Below, in pieces: positions 40,895-48,861 of a stretch of 64,000 nucleotides of DNA. Below the pieces are notes generated by a model. The model was not told the DNA's origin. It saw only the letters and a list, made by a program, of their open reading frames with translations, and did not search any database. How positions within the stretch are numbered: position 1 is the stretch's first letter; every line of letters begins with the position of its first letter. The position numbers and the translations under genes were made by a program. Source of the stretch: Catenulispora acidiphila DSM 44928 (lineage in GTDB: Bacteria; Actinomycetota; Actinomycetes; Streptomycetales; Catenulisporaceae); the NCBI RefSeq assembly GCF_000024025.1, contig NC_013131.1, positions 7,068,001-7,132,000 of the forward strand. Reading direction: 5' to 3'.

Positions 40895-42990
40895 TGCGCC
40901 GCCTCCACTCGAACCGCCGCCGTCTTGAACGCCGGCATCCCGGACACCGGATCTGTCGTCCGGCGCGTCAGGACGTTCGCGCGTCCCGGTCCGGCCCAGT
41001 GAAATGGCATGAACACGGTGTCCGGGCGGATCACGTCGCTGATCCGCGCCGCCGCGACCGCCGTCCCGCGCCGGCTCGTCACTCGCACCGGGTCCCCTTC
41101 GGCGACCGCGAGCGCCGCCGCCAGATCCGGATGCAGTTGCACGAACGGTCCCGGCTCGGCGGCGTTCAGCGCGGGCACTCGCCGCGTCTGCGCTCCCGAT
41201 TGGTACTGCGCCAACACCCGGCCGGTCGTCAGCCGGTACGGGAAGTCCACCGACGGTTCCTCCACTGCCGGCTCGCACGCGACCGGCACGAAGCGTGCCA
41301 AGCCGTCCGGCGTCCCGAACGTGTCCAGGAACATTCGCGGTGTTCCAGGGTGGTCGGGCGTCGGACACGGCCAGTGCAGACCGACACCCTCCGACGTCGC
41401 ATCCAGCCGCTCATGGGAGAGCCCTGAGTAGTCCGCGACTCCCCCGGCTGAGGCAAGAGCCAGTTCGGTGAACACCTTCGCCGGCGCGGTCAGGAAGCCC
41501 GGCCAGCCCAGCCGTTCGGCCAGACCACCCATGACGTCCAGGTCCGAGCGCACTCCGTCAGGCGGTGCCACAGCCTGTCGACGTAGCAGAACCCTGCCTT
41601 CCAGGTTGGTGACCGTCCCGGTCTCCTCAGCCCACTGAGTCACCGGAAACACGACGTCCGCCAACGCCGCGGTCTCCGACAGCACCACATCGGACACCAT
41701 CAAGAAGTCCAGCTCCCGCAACCGAGATGTCACGAACTCCGCATCCGGCGCCGACACCACAGGATTGGACCCGGCAACCAACAGGGCACGTATATCAGCA
41801 CCGCACGATGCCAACAGCTCCACCGCCGGACGCCCCGGTCCCGGCAGCGCGTCCGGGCTGATCCCCCACACCTCGGCGACATGCTCACGCGCCGCCGGGT
41901 CGGTGATCTTCCGATAGCCGGGCAGCTGATCGGCCTTCTGCCCGTGTTCCCGACCGCCCTGGCCGTTGCCCTGGCCGGTGATCGCGCCGTAGCCGCAATA
42001 GGGACGTCCCGCTTTGCCCGCCGCGAGCGCCACGTTGATCCAGGCGTTCACGGCGTCGGCGCCGTCTGCCTGCTGTTCGGTGCCGCGCGCGGTGAGGACC
42101 ATGCCCGTGGAACCGCGGCTCCCGGCGAACATCCGCGCCGCCGCGCGCACGTCCCCTGCCGGAACCCCGCACACCGCCTCGACGCGTTCGGGCCACCAGC
42201 GCTGGGCCTCGGCTCGCGCCTCTTCGAAACCGCTGGTGCGCGCGGCGATGAAGTCGTCGTCGATCAGGTGCTCGGCGATCAGAACATGGAGCAATCCGGC
42301 AGCCAGCGCCGCATCCGTACCCGGAACCGGCTGCAGGTGCAGGTCGGCCTGGTCGGCAGTCCGGGTCCGGCGCGGGTCGACCACGATCAGCCGACCGCCG
42401 TTCTCCCGCTGCGTCGTGAAGTAGCGCAACGCCGGCGGCATCGTGTCGGCGAGGTTGGAGCCGACCAGCAGGATCACGTCGGTCTGCGCGACATCGGCGA
42501 GCGGGAACGGCAGACCGCGGTCCACGCCGAAGGCGCGCTGCGAGGCCGCGGCTGCCGCGCTCATACAGAAGCGGCCGTTGTAGTCGATGTTCGGTGTCCG
42601 CAGGACCACGCGTGCGAACTTGCCGAGGGAATATGCCTTCTCATGCGTCAGTCCTCCGCCGCCGAACACCCCGACGGCGGCGCGGCCGTGGTCGGCGGCG
42701 ATCGATGTCAGGCGTGCCGCGGCGACGTCGAGCGCTTCGTCCCACGTCGCCGGTTCCAGCTCGGCGCCTGGGGTGCGGCGCAGCAGCGGTGCGGTCAGGC
42801 GGAGGGCGGGGTTGAGGAGTTCGGTCGAGGTCGCGCCCTTTTGGCACAGCGCTCCTCGGTTGACCTGGAACGCGTCCCAGCCGGCGGCACGCAGCGGCGA
42901 GGTGCCGGCGGCGTCGGCGTGCAGCTCCATCCCGCACTGCAACGCGCAGTACGGGCAGTGGGTGCGGGTGGCCGGGGAGAGCGCGTCCAT
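40891..42990 (-). CDS. nasA: Assimilatory nitrate reductase catalytic subunit
   Basis: 699 residues with this start. N-terminal [4Fe-4S] ligands Cys12, Cys15, Cys19 and Cys49 (HCPYCALQCG and GALCQKG) are followed by the molybdopterin oxidoreductase body (GVFGGGGLTHEKAYSLGKFAR, VDPRRTRTADQADLHL, SNPVVSAPDAEFV) and a C-terminal molydopterin dinucleotide-binding domain (VRVTSRRGTAVAAARISD, FMPFHWAGPGRANVLT). Reduces nitrate to nitrite in the cytosol with bis-MGD. ATG 43014 is an equally open start eight codons upstream. Divergent from nnaR, which is expected to activate it. Confidence 0.93.
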   Translation of the reverse strand: MDALSPATRTHCPYCALQCGMELHADAAGTSPLRAAGWDAFQVNRGALCQKGATSTELLNPALRLTAPLLRRTPGAELEPATWDEALDVAAARLTSIAADHGRAAVGVFGGGGLTHEKAYSLGKFARVVLRTPNIDYNGRFCMSAAAAASQRAFGVDRGLPFPLADVAQTDVILLVGSNLADTMPPALRYFTTQRENGGRLIVVDPRRTRTADQADLHLQPVPGTDAALAAGLLHVLIAEHLIDDDFIAARTSGFEEARAEAQRWWPERVEAVCGVPAGDVRAAARMFAGSRGSTGMVLTARGTEQQADGADAVNAWINVALAAGKAGRPYCGYGAITGQGNGQGGREHGQKADQLPGYRKITDPAAREHVAEVWGISPDALPGPGRPAVELLASCGADIRALLVAGSNPVVSAPDAEFVTSRLRELDFLMVSDVVLSETAALADVVFPVTQWAEETGTVTNLEGRVLLRRQAVAPPDGVRSDLDVMGGLAERLGWPGFLTAPAKVFTELALASAGGVADYSGLSHERLDATSEGVGLHWPCPTPDHPGTPRMFLDTFGTPDGLARFVPVACEPAVEEPSVDFPYRLTTGRVLAQYQSGAQTRRVPALNAAEPGPFVQLHPDLAAALAVAEGDPVRVTSRRGTAVAAARISDVIRPDTVFMPFHWAGPGRANVLTRRTTDPVSGMPAFKTAAVRVEAAQ

Positions 42991-43035
42991 GGCTCCAGCC
43001 TCGCCAGTGCGCATTTCCGGCGGAGCGCCGCGTCG

Positions 43036-43073
43036 TTACCCTCGCGCGACGGAGGTCTCACACCGTCGGTCGC
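43036..43073. promoter_or_regulatory. Possible GlnR-type box in nasA/nnaR intergenic region
   Basis: Plus strand: GTTAC (43036-43040), 6 nt, GCGAC, 6 nt, CTCAC (43058-43062 approx.), 6 nt, GGTCG. Only the first and third half-sites resemble the GlnR consensus. Supported mainly by its position between nitrate-assimilation genes. Confidence 0.3.
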
Positions 43074-43177
43074 CCGACATGACGTGTTGCGGGCCGGGCG
43101 CGCCTGGCCCGCCGCCGGACGCGGACCGTCTTACCGCCCCGTATCCGGTCGGCAACACCACCGTAATCGGGCCTGGA

Positions 43178-43183
43178 GATAGT
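43178..43183 (+). promoter_or_regulatory. Putative -10 element of leaderless promoter (GATAGT)
   Basis: Ends 7 nt before ATG 43191 of nnaR and supports that start over GTG 43182. Confidence 0.4.
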
Positions 43184-43190
43184 GCGGCGC

Positions 43191-44366
43191 ATGGACACCA
43201 CGACAACCGCATCCGGCACAGCGGGTTCGCCGACCGTCACTGAGGCCGGACTGCTCCCCGAACCCCTGGTCGGCTGCGTCGTGGCGATCACTTCCGACAG
43301 ACGCCGGGAGGAGTTGGGGGCGATACTGCGGCGGCGCGGCGCGGAGGTCATGATGGCGCCGACCATGCGCATCATCCCGCTGAGCGACGACCGGGTCCTG
43401 CGGGCCGCGACCGAGGAGTGCCTGCGCGAGCCGTTGGACTACGCGGTGGCCACGACCGGCATCGGGTGGCGCGCGTGGATCTCGACCGCCGAGGGCTGGG
43501 GACTGGCCGAGCCGCTGACGGCGGTCCTGGGCTCGGCGACGCTGGCCGCGCGCGGCCCGAAGGCGACCGGCGCGATCCGGCAGTGTGGGATGCGCGAAAC
43601 CTATTCGCCGCCGTCGGAATCCTCCACCGAGCTGCTGGCCTGGCTGCTCGCCCAGGACCTGGCCGGCACCCGCATCGCGGTGCAGCTGCACGGCAGCGCC
43701 GACACCGCCTTCCTGGACGCCCTGCGCGGCGCCGGCGCGGAGGTAGTGCCCGTGCCGGTGTACCAGTGGGGCGCCCCGCAGGACACTGCCGCCGTCGGCC
43801 GCCTGGTCGAGGCGGTGGTGCGCCGGCAGGTGCACGCGGTGGCCTTCACCTCGGCGCCGGGCGCGGCGGCGTTCCTGGCAGCGGCCGAGAACGACGGCAA
43901 CCTGCCCCGCGTCATAGACGCCATGCAGGCGGACGTCCTGGCAGCCTGCATCGGCCCGGTCTGCGCGGCTCCCCTGGAGCCGCACGGCATCACCCCGGTC
44001 TGGCCCGACCGCGGCCGCCTCGGCTCCCTGGCCCGCGTGATCACCCAGGAACTGCCCCCGCGCGTCCGCCGCAAGCTGAACACCCCCGGCCGCGACATCG
44101 TGGTCCAGGGCAACGCAGTCCTGATCGACGGCCGCCCGGTCCCCCTGTCCCCCCTGCCCGCCGGCGTCCTGCGCGAGCTGGCCCGCCAACCCGGCCGCGT
44201 CCTGAGCCGCGCCGAACTCCTCCGCCGCGTCTGGACCGGCATGCGCCGCGACGAGCACGCCGTCGAGGCGACCGTCGCGCGCCTGCGCACCTCGCTCGGC
44301 GAGCACGCGGACGTGGTCGCGACGGTGACGAAGCGCGGGTATCGGCTGGCGGTCGATCCGAGCTGA
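43191..44366 (+). CDS. nnaR: NnaR-like regulator: uroporphyrinogen-III synthase-like domain plus winged helix
   Basis: 391 residues. The N-terminal two thirds is a HemD-like domain (about 20-260; GCVVAITSDRRREELGAILRRRG, DYAVATTGIGWRAW, FTSAPGAAAFL, AACIGPVCA). The C-terminal roughly 95 residues are an OmpR-type winged helix ending ATVTKRGYRLAV. This is the layout of Streptomyces NnaR, a co-activator of nitrate/nitrite assimilation acting with GlnR, and it is divergent from nasA here. GATAGT (43178-43183) ends 7 nt before ATG 43191, favouring that start over GTG 43182. True HemD activity is less likely but cannot be ruled out. Confidence 0.85.
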   Translation: MDTTTTASGTAGSPTVTEAGLLPEPLVGCVVAITSDRRREELGAILRRRGAEVMMAPTMRIIPLSDDRVLRAATEECLREPLDYAVATTGIGWRAWISTAEGWGLAEPLTAVLGSATLAARGPKATGAIRQCGMRETYSPPSESSTELLAWLLAQDLAGTRIAVQLHGSADTAFLDALRGAGAEVVPVPVYQWGAPQDTAAVGRLVEAVVRRQVHAVAFTSAPGAAAFLAAAENDGNLPRVIDAMQADVLAACIGPVCAAPLEPHGITPVWPDRGRLGSLARVITQELPPRVRRKLNTPGRDIVVQGNAVLIDGRPVPLSPLPAGVLRELARQPGRVLSRAELLRRVWTGMRRDEHAVEATVARLRTSLGEHADVVATVTKRGYRLAVDPS

Positions 44367-44409
44367 AAATACCCGAGAGCTTCGACCGTCTCCTGGCATC
44401 CTCGGCTGT

Positions 44410-45213
44410 GTGACCTCGCTCAGCTTTAACAACATCCCGCCAGCCGACCATCCGATTCCCGACGCCGTCCGCGACGCTGCGGGCGGCCGCACCATCGTTC
44501 CGGTCTGGTTCAACGAGGGCGGTTCGACCTTTCGCCTCGGCGACGCTCCGGACGCTCGCTATGCGAAGTGGGCGCCGGCCGGCAGCTACCTCGACCTGGC
44601 GGGCGAGGCAGCACGGATTCGTTGGGCGGGGGCGTTCGTGACTGTGCCGCAGGTGGTGGAGCAGGCGGCGAGTGCCGAGGGGTCGTTGCTCGTCACCGCC
44701 GCGCTCGAGGGGGAGATGGCGGTGACTGAGCGGTGGAAGCAGGATCCTGCGACGGCTGTGCGAGTCATCGGGGAGAGTCTGCGCGCTTTTCATGACGCGC
44801 TGCCGGTCGACTCGTGCCCCTTCAGCTTCTCCGCCGAGCTGCGGGTTGCCGAGGCTGTGCGCTATGCCGAGGAGCTGAAGGACCGCACCATGCATCCTGA
44901 CTTCGCCGGTCTCACGCGGGAGCAGGCGCTCAAGCGAGTCGCCGACATCCCGCCGGTGGACAAGCTCGTGGTCTGCCATGGCGACACCTGCGCTCCAAAC
45001 ACGCTGCTGTCCGCCGACGGCCGCTTCGCAGGGCACGTAGACCTCGGCGATCTCGGCGTCGCGGACCGCTGGTCGGATCTGGCGATCGCCACCTGGTCGA
45101 CGACCTGGAACTACGGCGACGGCTGGCAGGAGGCGCTGCTGGAGGCGTACGGAATCGCGCCCGATCCCGAGCGCACCGAGTACTACCGGCTGCTGTGGGA
45201 AGTCAGCTACTGA
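44410..45213 (+). CDS. Aminoglycoside 3'-phosphotransferase-like kinase
   Basis: 267 residues, the usual length of APH(3') enzymes. ATP-Lys near 53 (YAKWAP), catalytic loop HGDTCAPN (His190-Asn197, Asp192 the catalytic base) and metal-binding VDLGDLG (Asp211) followed by GVADRWSDLAIA, the APH(3')-type block. It could phosphorylate kanamycin-class drugs or an endogenous sugar-containing compound. CATCCT lies 7 nt before GTG 44410. No antibiotic biosynthetic genes flank it, so the resistance role is inferred from fold only. Confidence 0.82.
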   Translation: MTSLSFNNIPPADHPIPDAVRDAAGGRTIVPVWFNEGGSTFRLGDAPDARYAKWAPAGSYLDLAGEAARIRWAGAFVTVPQVVEQAASAEGSLLVTAALEGEMAVTERWKQDPATAVRVIGESLRAFHDALPVDSCPFSFSAELRVAEAVRYAEELKDRTMHPDFAGLTREQALKRVADIPPVDKLVVCHGDTCAPNTLLSADGRFAGHVDLGDLGVADRWSDLAIATWSTTWNYGDGWQEALLEAYGIAPDPERTEYYRLLWEVSY

Positions 45214-45285
45214 TTCAGCTGCTAAATCGGCTACTGAACCGCCTGAATAGGCTGCTGAACCAGCTGAACCGGCGTCGGAGCCAGG
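45206..45285 (+). repeat. Degenerate CTGAACC-type short repeats between convergent genes
   Basis: Five to six imperfect 9-14 bp units of the GGCTGCTGAACC/CAGCTGAACCGG kind cover the end of the kinase gene, the short gap and the end of the convergent small gene, whose C-terminus (PVQLVQQPIQAVQ) is shaped by them. Confidence 0.55.
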
Positions 45286-45608
45286 ATCCGCCAGCGCTCG
45301 ACCAGCAGCGGCAGCAGCACATTGCGCCAGATCTCCAGATCGACCTGCCCGCTGCTCATGCCGCCGCGCGCCAGCTCCTCGCGGTAGATGCGGTCCGTGG
45401 TCTGGTCCTGTAAGTCGTTGCCGGTGGTCCAGCGGAAGGAGGAGCGCAGGATCTCGACCAGATCGCGCTCGGAGGTCGGCAGGACCCGTTTCGCCAGCAT
45501 CGTGCGCAGGGATCGCCATACGTACGGATCCCCGCGCAGACCCCACGTCGCCGGTTCCGGGTCGAAGAGGTCGGCAATCGTGCCGACGGGCGCGAACTCA
45601 TCGATCAT
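45231..45608 (-). CDS. Hypothetical protein
   Basis: 125 residues, soluble and mixed in charge; begins MIDEFAPVGTIADLFDPEP and contains WGLRGDPYVWRSLRTML and LEIWRNVLLPLLVERWRIL. I recognise no family. The coding bias and defined start (ATG 45608, inside an AT-richer patch) support it as a real gene. Its upstream 118 bp are filled by a nested inverted repeat. The C-terminus is formed by short repeats. Function unknown. Confidence 0.55.
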   Translation of the reverse strand: MIDEFAPVGTIADLFDPEPATWGLRGDPYVWRSLRTMLAKRVLPTSERDLVEILRSSFRWTTGNDLQDQTTDRIYREELARGGMSSGQVDLEIWRNVLLPLLVERWRILAPTPVQLVQQPIQAVQ

Positions 45609-45610
45609 GT

Positions 45611-45707
45611 CGCGAACTTTCTTTGGTCACCACGTCTAGCGCAGATCTTCCCGAATCTGCGCGGTCCTCACAAGACGTTGGCGGCTAAGACTCACCAAAG
45701 AATCGCG
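45611..45707. other. Nested inverted-repeat structure, about 97 bp
   Basis: Four arm pairs are nested: CGCGA (45611-45615) with TCGCG (45703-45707); TCTTTGGT (45620-45627) with ACCAAAGA (45694-45701); CGTCT (45633-45637) with AGACG (45673-45677); GCGCAGAT (45639-45646) with ATCTGCGC (45655-45662). The whole can fold as one long imperfect hairpin. It lies between two minus-strand genes and may be a terminator, a structured RNA or a MITE-like remnant. Confidence 0.6.
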
Positions 45708-45726
45708 GCCAGTTCGCCTCCTGCGA

Positions 45727-46335
45727 TCAGCGGCGCCGCAAGCCGTCGAACACCAGGTGGGTCACCGCGGAGGCGACATCGTCGGCGGACCAGCGCGCCG
45801 GACCCGGCCGGTACCACTCCACGACGGAGTTCACCATCCCGAACACCAGCCGCGAGGCCAGCCGCGGATCGAGATCGGTCCGCAGCGCCCCGGCCGCCGC
45901 CGCGCGCTCGACGAACCCTGCCAGCCGCTGGTCGATCTCGCGCCGCCGGGCCTGCGCGGCCCGCTCGGTCTCGGTGTTGCCGCGCACGCGCAGCAGCAGC
46001 GTGACGTACGGCAGCTCGTCGACGAGGATCTGCACCGCGCGGAACACCGCCTGCTCCACCCGGTCCAGCTCGCCGGCGTCCGGCAGCGCCTCCAGGGTGT
46101 CCAGCGAGGCGTTCAGCGCGTCCAGGGCCCGGTTGACGCCGCGCGTCAGCAGCTCTTCCTTGCCCTTGACGTGGTGGTAGATCGACGATTTCGTGATCCC
46201 CGCCGCCCGCGCCAGGTCCTCCATGCTGGTGCCGTCGTATCCGCGCTCGTTGAACACGGCGACCGCGACTTCCAACAGGGAGTCCGGGGTGTAGGTGATG
46301 CGCCGCGAGGCGGCGCTCGTCCGGCTGGTGTTCAT
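45727..46335 (-). CDS. paaR: TetR-family regulator (PaaR-like)
   Basis: 202 residues. N-terminal TetR helix-turn-helix (about 10-60; YTPDSLLEVAVAVFNERGYDG and SMEDLARAAGITKSSIYHHVKGKEEL, given here as separate pieces) and an all-helical ligand domain. ATG 46335 begins 16 nt after the paaK stop on the same strand, so it is the last gene of the phenylacetate operon. A TetR-type operator is found in the paaH/paaN intergenic region. The ligand is probably phenylacetyl-CoA, by analogy. Confidence 0.82.
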   Translation of the reverse strand: MNTSRTSAASRRITYTPDSLLEVAVAVFNERGYDGTSMEDLARAAGITKSSIYHHVKGKEELLTRGVNRALDALNASLDTLEALPDAGELDRVEQAVFRAVQILVDELPYVTLLLRVRGNTETERAAQARRREIDQRLAGFVERAAAAGALRTDLDPRLASRLVFGMVNSVVEWYRPGPARWSADDVASAVTHLVFDGLRRR

Positions 46336-46351
46336 CGGGACCCGTCGCAGA

Positions 46352-47659
46352 TCATGTGTGGTCGCCTCGCAGGTCGAGGATGCGTTGTGCCTTGCCCTGC
46401 GACCGTTCCAGGCCGCCGGGGTCGAGCACGTCAACGGTAATGGTGACGCCGAACCTCTCCTTCACCCCGGACGCCAGCCGCCCGGCCGCGGCGCCCCGGT
46501 CCACCTCCGCCTCGCGCGCCTCGACCCGCACGCACAGCTCGTCGAGCCGTCCGGGGCGGGTCAGGACACAGACGAAGTGCGGCGCGAGCCCGGCGACCGT
46601 CAGCAGCTCCTCCTCGATCTGGCTGGGGAAGAGGTTGACGCCGCGCACGATCATCATGTCGTCGCTGCGCCCGGTGATGCGCTCCATCCGCCGCATCGGC
46701 CGGCTCAGACCCGGCAGCAGCCGGGTGAGATCACGCGTGAGGTAACGGACGACCGGCATCGCCTGCTTGGTCAGCGAGGTGAAGACGAGCTCGCCCTTCG
46801 CGCCGTCGGGCAGCACCTCACCGGTCTCCGGATCGACGATCTCGGGATAGAAGTGGTCCTCCCACAGGTACGTGCCGTCCTTCTCCGCGACGTCCTCGTT
46901 GCCGACGCCGGGACCCATCACCTCGGAGAGCCCGTAGATGTCGACGGCGTGCACCGCCAACCGCTCCTCGATCTCGGCGCGCATGGCGTCGGTCCACGGC
47001 TCCGCGCCGAGCACCGCGATCCGCAACGAGGTCGAAGCCGGGTCAATACCCTGTTTCTCCATCTCGTCGACGATCGCCAGTAAGTACGACGGCGTCACGC
47101 AGATGACGTCAGGCTCGAAGTCCTGGATCAGCTGCACCTGCCGCGCGGTCTGGCCGCCGGAGATCGGGATCACGGTGCAGCCCAGCACCTCGGCGCCGTA
47201 ATGCACACCGAGCCCGCCGGTGAACAGGCCGTAGCCGTAGGCGACGTGGACCCGGTCGCCGGGCCGGACGCCGGCGGCGCGCAGCGAGCGCGCGCCGACC
47301 GAGGCCCAGTTCTCCAGGTCGGCGGCGGTGTAGCCGACGACCGTCGCCTTACCGGTCGTGCCGGACGAGGCGTGGATCCGCGCGACGTGCTCCCTCGGGA
47401 CGGCGAACATGCCGAAAGGGTAGTTGTCGCGCAGGTCTTTCTTCGCCGTGAAGGGGAAGTGCTTCAGGTCGGCGAGTTCCTTGAAGTCGCGCGGATGCAC
47501 GCCGGCGGCGTCGAAGGCTGCCGTGTAGTGCGGCACGTTGGCGTAGGCGTGGTTCAGCGACCACGCCATGCGCTCGGTTTGCAGAGCCCTGAGTTCCCCG
47601 ACGGAAGTGCGCTCGGCGTCATCGAGCACTCGCGAGGCGATCTCAGGAAGCGAACTCAT
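46352..47659 (-). CDS. paaK: Phenylacetate-CoA ligase
   Basis: 435 residues, normal for PaaK. The AMP-forming ligase P-loop SSGTTGKATVV, YGLSEVMGPGV and the C-terminal MIVRGVNLFPSQIEEEL are diagnostic. Activates phenylacetate to phenylacetyl-CoA. Its start overlaps the thiolase stop by 4 nt (ATGA), giving a coupled paaH-thiolase-paaK-paaR order. Confidence 0.93.
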   Translation of the reverse strand: MSSLPEIASRVLDDAERTSVGELRALQTERMAWSLNHAYANVPHYTAAFDAAGVHPRDFKELADLKHFPFTAKKDLRDNYPFGMFAVPREHVARIHASSGTTGKATVVGYTAADLENWASVGARSLRAAGVRPGDRVHVAYGYGLFTGGLGVHYGAEVLGCTVIPISGGQTARQVQLIQDFEPDVICVTPSYLLAIVDEMEKQGIDPASTSLRIAVLGAEPWTDAMRAEIEERLAVHAVDIYGLSEVMGPGVGNEDVAEKDGTYLWEDHFYPEIVDPETGEVLPDGAKGELVFTSLTKQAMPVVRYLTRDLTRLLPGLSRPMRRMERITGRSDDMMIVRGVNLFPSQIEEELLTVAGLAPHFVCVLTRPGRLDELCVRVEAREAEVDRGAAAGRLASGVKERFGVTITVDVLDPGGLERSQGKAQRILDLRGDHT

Positions 47660-48861
47660 GCCGCACGCTCCAGCAGGACCGCGATCCCCTGCCCTACGCC
47701 GATGCACATCGTCGCGACGGCGTAGCGCGCCTGACGCTCCTTCAGCTCCAACGCCGCGGTGAGCGCCAGCCGCGCGCCGGAGGCACCGAGCGGGTGGCCG
47801 AGGGCGATCGCGCCGCCGTTGGGGTTCACGTGCGCGGCGTCGTCGGGCAGCCCGAGTTCGCGCAGGCAGGCCAGCGACTGCGCGGCGAAGGCCTCGTTGA
47901 GCTCGACGACGTCGATGTCGCCGATCCCCAGTTTCGCGCGCTCCAGCAGCCCGCGCGTGGCCGGGACCGGGCCGATGCCCATGACGCGCGGCTCGACGCC
48001 GGCGGTGTGGGAGGTGACGACCTTCGCCAGCGGCGTGAGCCCGTAGCGCTCGACGGCCTCGCCGGAGGCGACGAGCAGCGCCACCGCGCCGTCGTTGACG
48101 CCGGAGGCGTTGCCGGCGGTGACGGTCCCGCCCTCGCGGAACGGCGTGCCGAGCTTGGCGAGCGCCTCCATCGAGGTGCTGCGCGGGTGCTCGTCCTTGT
48201 CGACGAGGACCGGATCGGCCTTGCGGCGGGAGATGCTGATCGGCGTGATCTCCTTGGCCAGCCGGCCGTTCTCCTGAGCACGCAGCGCGCGTTCCTGCGA
48301 GCGAAGGGCGAACGCGTCCTGGTCCTCACGTCCGACATGGAAGTCGGCGGCGACGTTCTCGGCGGTCTCGGGCATGGAGTCGATGCCGTACTGCTTCTTC
48401 ATCAGGGTATTGACGAAGCGCCAGCCGATGGTGGTGTCGAAGACGTCGGCGCTGCGGGCGAAGGCGGTGTCGGCCTTGCCCATCACGAACGGCGCCCGCG
48501 ACATGGACTCCACCCCGCCGGCCACCACGACGTCCGCCTCACCGAGCCGGATCTGCCGCGCGGCCTGCACCAGCGCCTCCAGCCCGGAGCCGCACAGCCG
48601 GTTCACGGTCGCGCCGGGCACCGTCACCGGCAGCCCGGCCAGCAGCAGCGCCATGCGCGCCACGTCGCGGTTGTCCTCACCGGCCTGGTTGGCGTCCCCG
48701 AGGAAGACCTCTTCGACAGCCGCGCCCGGTATCTGCGGCACACCGGCCATCAGCTCCCTGATGACGTGCGCCGCCATGTCGTCGGGGCGGACCGGCGCCA
48801 GCGCGCCGCCGTAGCGGCCGAAGGGGGTGCGGGTGCCGGTGACGAGGTAGGCGTCGGTCAT
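47656..48861 (-). CDS. Thiolase (3-oxoadipyl-CoA / acetyl-CoA C-acetyltransferase, PaaJ-type)
   Basis: 401 residues with the thiolase catalytic set: nucleophile Cys in [11 protein letters not shown], His in [19 protein letters not shown] and the second Cys in MCIGVGQG. By context it should cleave 3-oxoadipyl-CoA in phenylacetate breakdown. Coupled by 4-nt overlaps to paaH upstream and paaK downstream. Confidence 0.9.
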   Translation of the reverse strand: MTDAYLVTGTRTPFGRYGGALAPVRPDDMAAHVIRELMAGVPQIPGAAVEEVFLGDANQAGEDNRDVARMALLLAGLPVTVPGATVNRLCGSGLEALVQAARQIRLGEADVVVAGGVESMSRAPFVMGKADTAFARSADVFDTTIGWRFVNTLMKKQYGIDSMPETAENVAADFHVGREDQDAFALRSQERALRAQENGRLAKEITPISISRRKADPVLVDKDEHPRSTSMEALAKLGTPFREGGTVTAGNASGVNDGAVALLVASGEAVERYGLTPLAKVVTSHTAGVEPRVMGIGPVPATRGLLERAKLGIGDIDVVELNEAFAAQSLACLRELGLPDDAAHVNPNGGAIALGHPLGASGARLALTAALELKERQARYAVATMCIGVGQGIAVLLERAA

